A stretch of DNA of 64,000 nt, from NCBI RefSeq assembly GCF_900143625.1, contig NZ_FRFF01000167.1:79343-143342 (forward strand), in the 5' to 3' direction. Positions 1-9,211 of the stretch are shown one piece after another; position 1 is the first letter of the stretch; each line of letters starts with the position of its first letter. The position numbers and the translations under genes were made by a program. The DNA comes from Nocardiopsis sp. JB363. Lineage in GTDB: Bacteria > Actinomycetota > Actinomycetes > Streptosporangiales > Streptosporangiaceae. Under the pieces are notes generated by a model that was not told the DNA's origin, did no database searches, and saw only the letters and a program-made list of their open reading frames with translations.

Positions 1-1600
1 AGATGTAGGTCAGACCGAAGTCGTCCTGCAGCTCCGAGAGCAGCCGCAGCACCTGGTCCTGCGTGGACACGTCCAGCGCCGAGACCGGCTCGTCACAGAT
101 GATGAGCTTGGGTTTGAGGATCAACGCGCGGGCGATGGCGACGCGCTGACGCTGCCCACCGGAGAACGCGTGCGGGAACCGGTTGTAGTGGTGGGGCTCC
201 AGGCCCACCCGCTCCAGCAGGGACTGGACTCGGGTACGGATCTTCTTGCCGTCGCGCTCGCCCTGCACCTTCAGGGCGGTGCCGATGCTCTCACCGATGG
301 TCAGACGCGGGTTCAGTGAGGAGTAGGGGTTCTGGAACACCATCTGGATCTGTTTACGCAGCGGGCGCAGGTGTCGCTCCGGCAGGTGGGTGATGTCGCG
401 TCCCTGGAACTCCACGGTCCCGGCGGTGGGTTCCAGCAGGCGCATGATCATGCGTGAGAGTGTGCTCTTGCCCGAGCCGGACTCGCCCACGATGCCGAGC
501 GTCTCGCCTTGGTACAGCTCGAAACCGACGTCCTTGACCGCCCAGAAGTCGCTGGAGCGGCCCCACATCCCCCCACGGACCTTGAAGCTCTGCGCGAGGT
601 CGTTCACGCGCAGCAGCGGTTCGCCCTTCCCGCCACCTTCCTCGGCCGGGACAAAAGCCTGGAAAGCGCTTGCCCCTCCGGTCGACTCCTCGATGCCCTC
701 CGTCGCGGGGCGAGGCGCCTCTCCCCCACCTTCCTTGTCCGCACGCTCCGCCCGATCCGCGCGGTCTTGGGCCCGGCGCTGGGCCCGGGAGACCTCCACG
801 CGCGGCACCGCGTCCAGCAGCGCCCGGGTGTAGGGGTGCTCGGGCCGGGAAAGGACGTCGCGCACGTCGCCGCGCTCCACGGCCCGGCCGTGGCGCATCA
901 CCACGACCTCGTCCACCGAACCGGCCACCACGGCCAGGTCGTGGGAGACCAGGATGAGGCCCATGTTCAGGTCACGGCGCAGCTCGTCGAGCAGATCCAG
1001 GATCTGAGCCTGGACGGTCACGTCCAACGCGGTGGTGGGCTCGTCCGCCAGCAGCACCTTGGGGTCGCACATCAGGCCCATGGCGATGAGGACGCGCTGG
1101 CGCATACCGCCGGAGAACTCGTGCGGGTAGGAGTTGATCCGTTTGGCCGGCTCGGGGATGCCGACGCGTTCCAGCGACTCGATCGCCCGTTCGCGTGCCC
1201 CCGAGCGCGAGACCTGTGACCGATGCACCCGCAACGCCTCGATGAGCTGGTCGCCGATGGTGTACTGCGGGTGCAGCGACTGCATCGGGTCCTGGAAGAC
1301 CATCGCGATGTCGTTGCCGCGCATCTGCCGCAACCTCTTGTCGGAGGCGGCCACCACGTCGTTGCCCACCACCTCGATCCCGCCGGTGATCTCGGCACGG
1401 GTGCCCCGGTGCAACCCCATCAGGGCCATCGAGGTCACGCTCTTGCCCGAACCCGATTCCCCCACGATGCCCAGGGCGCCACCGGCCGGGACCTCGAAGG
1501 ACAGTCCCTTGACCGCGTGGACGTCGCCGTCCATCGTCGGGAACGTCACCCGCAGGTCGTCCACGCGGACGACGGTGTCGGCGGGAGCGGACTCACTCAT
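1..1600 (-). CDS. Fused dipeptide/oligopeptide ABC transporter ATPase (DppD-DppF type), 3' end cut by window
   Basis: The reading frame opens at the ATG at 1600 and runs without a stop to base 1, so at least 533 codons are present and the C-terminus lies outside. Two complete ABC ATPase cassettes are joined by an acidic, low-complexity linker (about residues 270-330). Each has a Walker A GESGSGKS (about residues 48 and 370), a signature (FSGGMRQRV and FSGGQRQRV) and a Walker B (LLADEPTTALD and LIICDEPVSALD). The second cassette is cut just after its Walker B. In the family the two cassettes energise uptake of di/oligopeptides through a DppB/DppC channel; here they are one polypeptide rather than two. 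It follows the permease gene by 15 bp and is the last visible gene of the importer operon. Confidence 0.93.
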   Translation of the reverse strand, partial: MSESAPADTVVRVDDLRVTFPTMDGDVHAVKGLSFEVPAGGALGIVGESGSGKSVTSMALMGLHRGTRAEITGGIEVVGNDVVAASDKRLRQMRGNDIAMVFQDPMQSLHPQYTIGDQLIEALRVHRSQVSRSGARERAIESLERVGIPEPAKRINSYPHEFSGGMRQRVLIAMGLMCDPKVLLADEPTTALDVTVQAQILDLLDELRRDLNMGLILVSHDLAVVAGSVDEVVVMRHGRAVERGDVRDVLSRPEHPYTRALLDAVPRVEVSRAQRRAQDRADRAERADKEGGGEAPRPATEGIEESTGGASAFQAFVPAEEGGGKGEPLLRVNDLAQSFKVRGGMWGRSSDFWAVKDVGFELYQGETLGIVGESGSGKSTLSRMIMRLLEPTAGTVEFQGRDITHLPERHLRPLRKQIQMVFQNPYSSLNPRLTIGESIGTALKVQGERDGKKIRTRVQSLLERVGLEPHHYNRFPHAFSGGQRQRVAIARALILKPKLIICDEPVSALDVSTQDQVLRLLSELQDDFGLTYI

Positions 1601-1615
1601 TCAGGACGCCTCTCT

Positions 1616-2629
1616 TTAGTCGTGGATGCGCACGCGCGGGTCGATCAGCGGGTACACCAGGTCCACGATCAGGTTGCAGATGACGATGAAGAACGCGCCG
1701 AACAGGGTCACTCCGAGGATCACCGGCAGGTCGCTCTGGGTGATGGCCTGCACTGCGTACCGGCCGATGCCGTTGAGCGAGAAGACCTGCTCGGTGAGGA
1801 CCGCACCACCCAGGACCAAGCCCAGGTCGAGACCGAAGATGGTGACGATGGGGGTCAGGGTGGGGCGCAGGGCGTGTTTGAGCACCACCTTGCGTTCGCT
1901 CAGCCCTTTGGCGCGGGCCGTGCGAATGTAGTCCTCGTTGAGGGCCTCCAGCATGCCCGCGCGGGTCTGGCGGGCGTACATGGCCGCGTGCAGGAACGCG
2001 AGCGTCAGCCACGGCAGCAGCAGGCCCTGGACCCAGCCGAACGGGTCCTGGGTGAAGGGGACGTATCCGGGGGTACCGAACAGGCCCCAGGAGTGCACGA
2101 GGAAGGCCAGGGCGAGCAGACCGGTGAAGAAGATCGGCAGCGACACCCCGGCCAGGGCCACCGCCATCGCCAGCCGGTCGAAGAGACTGCCCTTCCACAC
2201 GGCGGAGACCACGCCCACCGCGATTCCGCCGACCAGCCAGATGATGCCGGCCCCCAGAGCCAGCGAGGCGGTCACCGGCAGCCGGGCCAGGATCTCGGGG
2301 AAGACCTCTTGGTAGGTCTGGAAGGAGTAACCGAAGCAGGGGGCGGCGCACTCGATGGTCTCGCCGCCGAAGCGGTACTGGGCGCCGAAGAAGATCCCGC
2401 GGACGAACTCGCCGAACTGCACGGCGATGGGTTGGTCCAACCCCAGCCGCTCGATGGTGGCCTGGATGGCCTCCGGCGTGGGTGCCCGACCCACGTACAT
2501 GGTGGCGAGTTGTTCGGTGGTCCGTCCCGCCCAACGCGGCACCACATAGAAGATGGCGAAGGTGACCATGGTGACCACGGCCAGGAGCAGCAGACCGGCG
2601 CCCAGTCGGCGCAGGATGTAGGTCAGCAA
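1616..2629 (-). CDS. Peptide ABC transporter permease, DppB type
   Basis: Inner-membrane permease of the binding-protein-dependent transport superfamily. After the N-terminal helix (LAVVTMVTFAIFYVV) comes the long periplasmic loop typical of DppB, with several further helices. The EAA loop that docks on the ATPase is visible (NEDYIRTARAKGLSERKVV). The frame stays open upstream to a GTG at 2734, which would add 35 residues without homology character and with no good ribosome site. I chose the TTG at 2629, because family members begin at LTYILRRLG; this start is uncertain and it too lacks a clear Shine-Dalgarno. It lies between the substrate-binding lipoprotein and the ATPase gene and is co-oriented with both. 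Confidence 0.9.
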   Translation of the reverse strand: MLTYILRRLGAGLLLLAVVTMVTFAIFYVVPRWAGRTTEQLATMYVGRAPTPEAIQATIERLGLDQPIAVQFGEFVRGIFFGAQYRFGGETIECAAPCFGYSFQTYQEVFPEILARLPVTASLALGAGIIWLVGGIAVGVVSAVWKGSLFDRLAMAVALAGVSLPIFFTGLLALAFLVHSWGLFGTPGYVPFTQDPFGWVQGLLLPWLTLAFLHAAMYARQTRAGMLEALNEDYIRTARAKGLSERKVVLKHALRPTLTPIVTIFGLDLGLVLGGAVLTEQVFSLNGIGRYAVQAITQSDLPVILGVTLFGAFFIVICNLIVDLVYPLIDPRVRIHD

Positions 2630-2777
2630 GGCGCGTGCTTTCTGTCGTCGGATCCATGGCCCGGGGCCCGGGTCCTGGGCCGCGGTGACTCCACCCCGGA
2701 GCCAAACAGTAACCCAAGGGAAACATGCGATCACGTCTAGTCACCGGTGTGTGCGCGGGGGTTCACCCGAACAGGAC

Positions 2778-2813
2778 GAGGGCGGCGCCCCCCGGAAGGA
2801 GGACGCCGCCCTC
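2778..2813 (-). terminator. Intercistronic hairpin between binding-protein and permease genes
   Basis: A perfect 10-bp inverted repeat (GAGGGCGGCG / CGCCGCCCTC) with a 16-nt loop lies just after the stop codon of the substrate-binding protein. There is no T-tract. In binding-protein operons such hairpins often stabilise or partly terminate the transcript so that the binding protein is made in excess over the permease; that role is inferred here. Confidence 0.5.
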
Positions 2814-2829
2814 GGGCCCATCGCGCCGA

Positions 2830-4644
2830 TCAGTCGGTGTTGCCGGTGCCCAGGCTCATGTAGTCGTACATGCTGTAGCCCGCGTGGTAGTACACGTTCG
2901 TCAGGTTGGCCGGCCGGTACAGCACCGTGCGCTCGAACACCGCCGGCAGGATCGCGGCCTGATCCATGGCCCGCTCGTCGATCTGCGTGTAGATCGACGC
3001 CCTGGCCTCGGGATCCTCCTCGGCGACGACCTCGTCGAACCATTCGTTGATCTGGTCGTCGTCCAGTTCGGCGATGTTGGAGTTGCCCGCGTCCTGGATG
3101 GCGTCACCGTCCAGGATCTTGCTCATGAAGCCGTAACCGCTGGCCCAGTCCGGCGCCCAGCCGTACACGGTCAGCCCCAGGTCGTTGTCGTGCACGAAGT
3201 CCGGGGAACCCGCCTGGGTGTTGGTGAAGGTGTCGGACGGGTACTGCTTGATCTCCGTCTCGATGCCCACCCGGGCCAACGCCTGCTGAAGTGCCTCGGC
3301 GGTGCTCACGTCGGCGGGGCGGTCGGCGCGAGCGCCGATGGAGGTGGAGAACCCGTCGGGTTGCCCGCACTCCTCCAGCTTCTCTCGCGCCATGTCCAGG
3401 TCGCCCTTGTTGTCCTCGGACGGGTACAGGTCGATGCTCGGGTCCGCCCCGGGCAGCGACGTCGGCATGATCTGGGTGGCGATGTCACCGCCGGTGTCCC
3501 CGCCCCAGGCACGCTGTAGGGCGTCCCGGTCGGCCGCGTACAGGATGGCCTCTCGGCAGGCGAGGTCGTTCAGGGGTTCGACGACGGTGTTGACGTTGAC
3601 GTAGCGCAGGGTGCTGGTCTGCGGGTTGTCGATGTTGTGGCGCTCACTCTCGTCGGTGATCAGGGTGCCCTTCATGGCCGGGCCCACACCGGTACCGCCC
3701 AGGTCGACGTCGAGCTCGCCGTTGACCAGACGCTGGTCGATCTCGTTCTGGTCGACACCCAGCTGCACCTCGATCCGGTCGGGCAGCGCCTTGCGGATCG
3801 GGTCGGTGGAGGCGTCCCACTCCTCGTTGCGCACCAGGTTCAGGGAGGCACCGGGCCGGTACTCACCGTCGAACTTGTACGGTCCGGAGGAGACCACGCT
3901 GCTCTGGTACTGCTCACCGCGGTCGGCGTCGGCCGGCACCGGCGCGGTCTGCGGCTGGATGAGCACGTACGGGAACTCCGAGAAGCTCGTGTTCAGGTGG
4001 AAGACCAGGGTGTGGTCGTCCGGTGTCTCGATTCCGTCGAACCCTTCCAGCGGATCGTCCTCGTTGGCGTAGGGGCCCTCGTAGTCGTCGCTGTCGGCGA
4101 GCAGGTCCTGGAAGTACTTGGGCCCGTTGGGCATCGCCTGGTCACCGAAGTTGCTGCGCGCGATGGCGTACTTGATGTCCTGGGCGGTGATCTCCGAGCC
4201 GTCCTCGAAGCGCAGGCCCTCCTTGATGGGGACCGTCCACTCGGTGGAGTCGTCGTTGCCCTCGGGCATCTCCGCGGCGATGTCGGGCTGCAACTCCACG
4301 CCCTGTTCGCCGGGCGCCTCGGTGTAGGTCAGCAGGGTGCGGGCGTAGTAGCGGGAGAAGTTCCAGGAGAACGCGTAGTAGGTGTTGCCCGGGTCCGGTG
4401 AGTCGAAGTCGGCGGAGATGGCGTAGCGCAGGGTCCCGCCGGTCTCGTCGGAGGGGTTGACGACTGCGGTCTCGCCCTCGTTGAACTCCGCGTCGGACTC
4501 CCCCGCTCCGCCTCCCCCTCCCGCGCCGCCGCAGGCGGCCAGGAACAGGGCCAGGGCGGTGCCGGCCGCGGCGGATGTCGTGGTGCGTCGGAGCGCGCCG
4601 GACCGCCGGGGCGGTTCCTGGCGCGTGAAGTGATGGGTGGTCAC
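2830..4644 (-). CDS. Peptide ABC transporter substrate-binding lipoprotein (SBP_bac_5, DppA type)
   Basis: 604 residues from a GTG at 4644 preceded by AGGAGG. The N-terminus has basic residues, a hydrophobic stretch and a lipobox LAAC, followed by a glycine-rich tether, so the protein is a membrane-anchored extracellular lipoprotein. The body fits family 5 solute-binding proteins: an early TLRYAISADFDSPDP segment, the GLRFEDGSEITAQDIKYAI motif typical of this family, and a late IYTQIDERAMDQAAILP segment. It presents peptides (or related solutes; substrate not predictable from sequence) to the permeases on either side in the operon. It is 90 bp downstream of the first permease and separated from the next by a hairpin. 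Confidence 0.93.
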   Translation of the reverse strand: MTTHHFTRQEPPRRSGALRRTTTSAAAGTALALFLAACGGAGGGGGAGESDAEFNEGETAVVNPSDETGGTLRYAISADFDSPDPGNTYYAFSWNFSRYYARTLLTYTEAPGEQGVELQPDIAAEMPEGNDDSTEWTVPIKEGLRFEDGSEITAQDIKYAIARSNFGDQAMPNGPKYFQDLLADSDDYEGPYANEDDPLEGFDGIETPDDHTLVFHLNTSFSEFPYVLIQPQTAPVPADADRGEQYQSSVVSSGPYKFDGEYRPGASLNLVRNEEWDASTDPIRKALPDRIEVQLGVDQNEIDQRLVNGELDVDLGGTGVGPAMKGTLITDESERHNIDNPQTSTLRYVNVNTVVEPLNDLACREAILYAADRDALQRAWGGDTGGDIATQIMPTSLPGADPSIDLYPSEDNKGDLDMAREKLEECGQPDGFSTSIGARADRPADVSTAEALQQALARVGIETEIKQYPSDTFTNTQAGSPDFVHDNDLGLTVYGWAPDWASGYGFMSKILDGDAIQDAGNSNIAELDDDQINEWFDEVVAEEDPEARASIYTQIDERAMDQAAILPAVFERTVLYRPANLTNVYYHAGYSMYDYMSLGTGNTD

Positions 4645-4734
4645 CTTGCCTCCTGGTGGGATTCGGTAGTGGCGTGCGGCGCACGTCCCGGTGAGTGGGT
4701 CGATACCGACTGTGATGACCCTAGAGGGGGCCCG

Positions 4735-5760
4735 TCAGTCGGAGGAACGCGGGTCGAAGGCGTCGCGCAGGCCGTCACCGAAGAGGTTGAACGCCAGGAC
4801 GGTGATGAAGATGGCCAGACCCGGGACGATCACGAAGTGCGGGGACGTGGTGTAGAAGCGCAACGCGTTCTCCAACATGCCGCCCCAGGTCGCCATGGGC
4901 GGGTTGATGCCCACGCCCAGGAAGCTCAGGGCCGCCTCGAAGAGAATGTTCGTGGGGATCAGCAGCGTGGAGTAGACGAGGATCGGGGTGATGAGGTTGG
5001 GCAGGATCTCACGGAAGACGATGTGGGTGTTGCCGGCTCCGAGGCTGCGGGCGGCCTCCACGAACTCGCGTTCCTTGAGGGTGAGGGTCTGTCCGCGCAC
5101 GATGCGGCCGATGTAGGGCCAGTTGAAGAACCCGATGATGAACACCAGGACACCGATGCGCAGGTAGTTGCCCTCCAGGCCGAAGGCGCCGTCGGGGATG
5201 ACGCCGACCAGGGCGATGGCGAACAACAGCAGCGGGAAGGCGAGGAAGATGTCCATGGTGCGGCTGATGACGGTGTCGACCCAGCCGCCGAAGTAACCGG
5301 CGAGGATGCCGAGGACGGTCCCGATGACCACGCACAGCAGGGTGGCGACGGTGGCGACCAGCAGTGAGGTCCGGGCGCCGTAGACGATGCGGCTGAACAG
5401 GTCTCGCCCGTTGACGGGTTCGACGCCCAGGAGGTGTTGGGCGCTGATGCCGCCCCAGGGGTCGAGCCCTTGGGAGACGTCGTCGGGGTCGCGCAGTACA
5501 CCGCCGGTGAGCGGGTCGACGAGCCCCTGGTTGAACTGGTTGGGCGGGTGACCCAACCAGGCGGTGAGCAGCGGCGCGCACAGGGCGATGAGGATGAGCA
5601 GGATGACGATGACGCCGCCGGCCATGCCGACCTTGTCCTTGCGGAAGCGTCTCCAGGCGATCTGGCGCAGGGACCTGCCCCCGGCGCCTCGGTCGCCCGC
5701 GGCGACGGCTTCCGGGTCGGCGTGCTGGGACGACTCGGGCACGTCCATCGGCACGGTCAT
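4735..5760 (-). CDS. Peptide ABC transporter permease, DppC type
   Basis: 341 residues from the ATG at 5760, which has GGGGGCAGGGG upstream; the frame extends to 5814 but the extra residues look non-coding. An N-terminal cytoplasmic segment (SLRQIAWRRFRKDKVGMAGG) leads into the first helix, as in DppC proteins. The permease domain contains the EAA loop (LKEREFVEAARSLGAGNTHIV) and ends in FNLFGDGLRDAFDPR, a typical DppC C-terminus. It is the first gene of the minus-strand importer operon, an unusual order (C-A-B-DF). Confidence 0.93.
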   Translation of the reverse strand: MTVPMDVPESSQHADPEAVAAGDRGAGGRSLRQIAWRRFRKDKVGMAGGVIVILLILIALCAPLLTAWLGHPPNQFNQGLVDPLTGGVLRDPDDVSQGLDPWGGISAQHLLGVEPVNGRDLFSRIVYGARTSLLVATVATLLCVVIGTVLGILAGYFGGWVDTVISRTMDIFLAFPLLLFAIALVGVIPDGAFGLEGNYLRIGVLVFIIGFFNWPYIGRIVRGQTLTLKEREFVEAARSLGAGNTHIVFREILPNLITPILVYSTLLIPTNILFEAALSFLGVGINPPMATWGGMLENALRFYTTSPHFVIVPGLAIFITVLAFNLFGDGLRDAFDPRSSD

Positions 5761-5856
5761 GTACCCCTGCCCCCGCTCTCTACGAGTGACTGAATCACCA
5801 CACAGAGTGTGCATCAGGGGTCGTGGGGGTTTCCAGTGACCGCGCCGGAACCCGAT

Positions 5857-5891
5857 GGGCCGGGCACCCCCTTCTCGGAAATGCCCGGCCC
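5857..5891 (-). terminator. Hairpin downstream of pgi
   Basis: Perfect 10-bp inverted repeat GGGCCGGGCA / TGCCCGGCCC with a 15-nt loop, 41 bp after the pgi stop codon and before the importer operon. There is no T-tract, as is common in high-GC actinomycetes. Confidence 0.6.
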
Positions 5892-5932
5892 GTCCCGCCC
5901 GAGGTCGTTCGGTCGTCTATGACCTGTGGCCG

Positions 5933-7621
5933 TCAGCGTCCGCGCAGGTCCCGGTAGCGACGGACCAACCCCTTGGTCGAGGAGTCCAGGCCGGGCACCT
6001 CGGCGCCCTCGGTGAGCGCGGGCTCCACCTTCTTGGCCAGGACCTTGCCGAGCTGGACCCCCCACTGGTCGAAGGAGTTGATGTTCCACACCGCGCCCTG
6101 CACGAACACCTTGTGCTCGTAGAGGGCGACGAGCTGGCCCAGGGTGGAGGGGTCGAGCCGTTCGGCGAGGATCGTGGTGGTGGGCCGGTTGCCCGGGAAG
6201 GAGCGGTGCGGCACCAGTTCGGGGCGTACCCCCTCGGCGGCGACCTCCTCCTCGGTGCGTCCGAAGGCCAGGGCCTGACCCTGCGCGAACAGGTTGGCCA
6301 TGAGCAGGTCGTGCTGGGGCACCAGTGTCTCGGCCAGGTCGGGAGCCGGTCGGGCGAAACCGATCAGGTCGGCCGGGACGAACCGGGTTCCCTGGTGCAG
6401 CAGCTGGAAGTAGGCGTGCTGGCCGTTGGTACCGGGGGTGCCCCACACCACCGGCCCGGTCTGCCACCTGACGGGGCGCCCGTCGCGCTGGACCGACTTA
6501 CCGTTCGACTCCATGTCGAGCTGTTGGAGGTAGGCGGGGAAACGCGACATGTGGTGGCTGTAGGGCAGCACCGCGTGCGACTGGGCTTCGAAGAAGCCGC
6601 CGTACCAGACACCGAGGAGCCCGAGCAGGAACGGCAGGTTGCGTTCGGCGGGCGCGGTGGCGAAGTGGGTGTCCATGAGGTGGAACCCGGCGAGCATCTC
6701 CCGGAACAGCTCCGGGCCGAGCGCCACCATGAGGGAGAGACCGATGGCCGAGTCATAGGAGTAGCGGCCGCCCACCCAGTCCCAGAACTCGAACATGTTG
6801 GCGGTGTCGATGCCGAACTTCGCGACCTCTTCGGCGTTGGTGGACACGGCCACGAAGTGGCGGGCGATCGCGTCGTCCCCGGCGCCGAGCCCGGCGAGCA
6901 ACCAGTCGCGGGCCACGGTGGCGTTGGTGATGGTCTCGATGGTGGTGAAGGTCTTGGAGGCCACCACGAACAGGGTGTGTTCGGGGTCGGCGTCGATGAG
7001 CGCCTCGTTCAGATCGGTGCCGTCCACGTTGGAGACGAACCGGAACTCCAGGCCGCGGTCGGTGTAGGGGCGCAACGCCTCGTAGGCCATGGCCGGGCCC
7101 AGGTCGGAGCCGCCGATGCCGATGTTGACCACGCGGGTCAGCGGCTTACCGGTGTGCCCGAGCCAGGTACGCGCACGCACCTTCTCGGCGAAGCCCGCCA
7201 TCTTTTCCAGGACCTCGTGCACCTCGGGGACCACGTCCTGGCCGTCGGCTCGGACGACCTGCCCTCGGGGTGCGCGCAGGGCGGTGTGCAGGACGGCGCG
7301 GTCCTCGGTGACGTTGATGTGGTCGCCGCGCAGCATGGCGTCGCGCAGCCCGGCCACCCCGGTGGCGGCGGCCAGGTCACCGAGCAGCCCCAGGGTCCGG
7401 TCGTCGACGAGGTTCTTGGAGTAGTCGACGTGCAGCGACCCGACGTCGAGGCTGTACCGCTCGGCCCGCTCGGGGTCGTCGGCGAAGAGCCGGCGCAGGT
7501 GGGTGTCGCCCAACCCGTCCCGGTGCTCACGCAGACGGATCCACTCGTCCCTGCGGTCCAGCGGCGTACCGGCGTGATCGCCGGTGTCCTCGGTTCGAGG
7601 CAGGGGTGTGCTGGCAGACAT
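5933..7621 (-). CDS. pgi: Glucose-6-phosphate isomerase
   Basis: 562 residues, the usual length for the long bacterial Pgi type. The enzyme interconverts glucose-6-phosphate and fructose-6-phosphate in glycolysis and gluconeogenesis, in the cytosol. Family signatures are clear: VVNIGIGGSDLGPAMAYEAL (sugar-phosphate loop), FWDWVGGRYSYDSAIGLSLM, GTNGQHAYFQLLHQGT with the catalytic His, and INSFDQWGVQLGK with the C-terminal catalytic Lys. I chose the ATG at 7621 (MSASTPLPRTED); an upstream in-frame extension to 7726 is not conserved-looking. It stands alone, followed by its own hairpin. Confidence 0.97.
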   Translation of the reverse strand: MSASTPLPRTEDTGDHAGTPLDRRDEWIRLREHRDGLGDTHLRRLFADDPERAERYSLDVGSLHVDYSKNLVDDRTLGLLGDLAAATGVAGLRDAMLRGDHINVTEDRAVLHTALRAPRGQVVRADGQDVVPEVHEVLEKMAGFAEKVRARTWLGHTGKPLTRVVNIGIGGSDLGPAMAYEALRPYTDRGLEFRFVSNVDGTDLNEALIDADPEHTLFVVASKTFTTIETITNATVARDWLLAGLGAGDDAIARHFVAVSTNAEEVAKFGIDTANMFEFWDWVGGRYSYDSAIGLSLMVALGPELFREMLAGFHLMDTHFATAPAERNLPFLLGLLGVWYGGFFEAQSHAVLPYSHHMSRFPAYLQQLDMESNGKSVQRDGRPVRWQTGPVVWGTPGTNGQHAYFQLLHQGTRFVPADLIGFARPAPDLAETLVPQHDLLMANLFAQGQALAFGRTEEEVAAEGVRPELVPHRSFPGNRPTTTILAERLDPSTLGQLVALYEHKVFVQGAVWNINSFDQWGVQLGKVLAKKVEPALTEGAEVPGLDSSTKGLVRRYRDLRGR

Positions 7622-7765
7622 CCGGTGGCTCCTCGTCGTCCATGGTCCGAGTGGGGGCGTGCGGGTCCACGGCTGCCCGGACCACGCACCGCGCCCACGG
7701 TTGGTGGCTGTGCCCCACCTTCCCACGAAAGGCGGCGGCCTTGTGGACCAGCGGGTCGAGGGAGG

Positions 7766-8632
7766 TCAGACGGGGCTGCGGTCCACGTTCTGGTCGACTC
7801 GCCGCTCTCGCAGGTGGGCGACCTCCTCGCGCAGGGACCGGAGTTCGGCGAGGATCTGGCGTTGGCCCTCGTCCGGGCCGCCCCGGGGACCATCGTCCGG
7901 CCCTTCGGAGCCCTGTCCGGACTCGCCACCGCCACCGGCTTCGCGTTCCTCGTGCCCGGCCTTGTCGAGCGCCTCCACCGCGACGGCGATGAACAAGTTG
8001 AGTGCGATGAGCGTGGACACCGTCACGAAGACCACGAAGAACACCCAGGCCAGGGGTTGATCCTTCATGACCTCCTGGGCGATGTTCCCCCAGCCATCGG
8101 CGGTGAAGATCTGGAAGAGGGTGAACAGGGACGTCCAGAGGTCACCGAAGTAGCGGGGGGTGTCGTCGCCGAAGAGCCTGGTGGCCATCACCGCCGACAC
8201 GTAGAGCAGCAGCGCCACCAGCACCATGATGGAGGCCATGCCGGGCAGGGCCCGGAAGAGGCCCGTCACCACGTGACGCAGGGTCGGTATCACCGACAGC
8301 AGCCGGAGCACCCGAAGGACCCTGAGCACCCGCAGCACCGCGAACGGGCCGGTGGCCGGCAGCAGCGCGATACCGATGATGATGACGTCGAACCAACCCC
8401 AGGCGTCGCGTAGGAAGTCCTTGCGGTACGCGAAGATCCGCATGCCCAACTCGATGACGAACAGGGTCAGGATCGCCCTGTCGATAACGGTGAGCAGGTC
8501 ACCGTGGTCCTCCATCATCGGTTTCGACGTCTCGATGCCGAGGATGATGGCGTTGATCAGGATGAGGGTGATGACTCCGGCCTGGAACCAGGATGAGTCG
8601 ACGAGGGATCGGACCCGTTCGCGTACGGTCAC
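7766..8632 (-). CDS. One-domain voltage-gated cation channel (bacterial NaV-like)
   Basis: 288 residues from a GTG at 8632. It has six membrane segments in order: S1 (QAGVITLILINAIILG), S2 (ILTLFVIELGMRIFAY), S3 (WFDVIIIGIALLP), an S4 voltage sensor with arginine at every third position (FAVLRVLRVLRVLRLL), S5 and S6 (FVTVSTLIALNLFIAVAVEAL). The pore loop reads FQIFTADGWGNI, where the NaChBac/NavAb family has TLESW, so the filter acidic residue is Asp, followed by Gly. The tail ends in an acidic linker and a short heptad helix (ILAELRSLREEVAHLRERR), consistent with the C-terminal coiled coil that tetramerises these channels. Ion selectivity cannot be read from sequence. The frame continues upstream to 9013 but only the GTG gives the expected length; GGAG lies 11 nt upstream. 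Confidence 0.88.
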   Translation of the reverse strand: MTVRERVRSLVDSSWFQAGVITLILINAIILGIETSKPMMEDHGDLLTVIDRAILTLFVIELGMRIFAYRKDFLRDAWGWFDVIIIGIALLPATGPFAVLRVLRVLRVLRLLSVIPTLRHVVTGLFRALPGMASIMVLVALLLYVSAVMATRLFGDDTPRYFGDLWTSLFTLFQIFTADGWGNIAQEVMKDQPLAWVFFVVFVTVSTLIALNLFIAVAVEALDKAGHEEREAGGGGESGQGSEGPDDGPRGGPDEGQRQILAELRSLREEVAHLRERRVDQNVDRSPV

Positions 8633-8796
8633 TAGGAGGGGAACTCCGTCTCTTGATGTCGGACAGGCGACGAAAAAGCCTACCGTCGCGCGATGTGCCC
8701 CGTTACGCCCTCGTCGCCCTCGGCACGCGGCCCACTGGCGTCCGCCGCCGTGAACAGGCATGATCGACATAGGGAACCGAGGCGAGGGGGTCGCCT

Positions 8797-9120
8797 GTGA
8801 CGGAATCCGCGAACGCATCCGGAGAGCTCGGCGGGGACGACGAGGACATCGACGACGTCGACGCCGAAATGGACGTGGGAGCACCGGACCAGGACACCGC
8901 CGTGGCGGAGTACCTGGAGGAGCACCCGAACGACTACCGCATCGAGGAGATCGAGGACCACGAGGTACTCGGTATAGATGCGGAAACGCGCCAGGAGGTT
9001 CCGGAACGGGCACCCGAACACGAGGAGGAGAGCCCGCCGGCGCGGGACCGCGGGGAGACGTCCCGTCTGCTGCGCGCCGAACAGTACGCCGAACGCGTGG
9101 AGCGCCGCCTGGAGCGGTGA
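8797..9120 (+). CDS. Small, very acidic protein of unknown function
   Basis: 107 residues from a GTG with GAGGGGG 6 nt upstream. The sequence is dominated by Asp and Glu (for example DDEDIDDVDAEMD), with no signal peptide, cysteine pair or membrane segment, so it is probably cytosolic and partly disordered, ending in a helical ERVERRLER. It is divergent from the channel gene with about 160 bp between the starts. I do not recognise a family. Confidence 0.65.
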   Translation: MTESANASGELGGDDEDIDDVDAEMDVGAPDQDTAVAEYLEEHPNDYRIEEIEDHEVLGIDAETRQEVPERAPEHEEESPPARDRGETSRLLRAEQYAERVERRLER

Positions 9121-9123
9121 GCG

Positions 9124-9178
9124 CCCCCTCGCGGCCGGCCCCTGGCGACCCGTCGTGGGCAAGCGGGCCGCGAGGGGG
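9124..9178. terminator. Bidirectional terminator hairpin
   Basis: Perfect 13-bp inverted repeat CCCCCTCGCGGCC / GGCCGCGAGGGGG, 3 bp after the acidic-protein stop and 34 bp before the regulator's stop on the other strand. Position between convergent genes supports use in both directions. Confidence 0.7.
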
Positions 9179-9211
9179 TCCAGCGTCCGAGCGTCCTCGT
9201 GGTCGACGGAC

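Noticed and set aside
1223..2740. 505-codon plus-strand frame opposite the permease and ATPase genes
   Set aside because: Antisense of two confident ABC genes, low complexity.
5855..8413. Very long plus-strand frame (852 codons) opposite pgi and the channel gene
   Set aside because: It is a shadow of two clearly recognised genes; the translation is His/Gly/Arg-rich low-complexity with no ribosome site.
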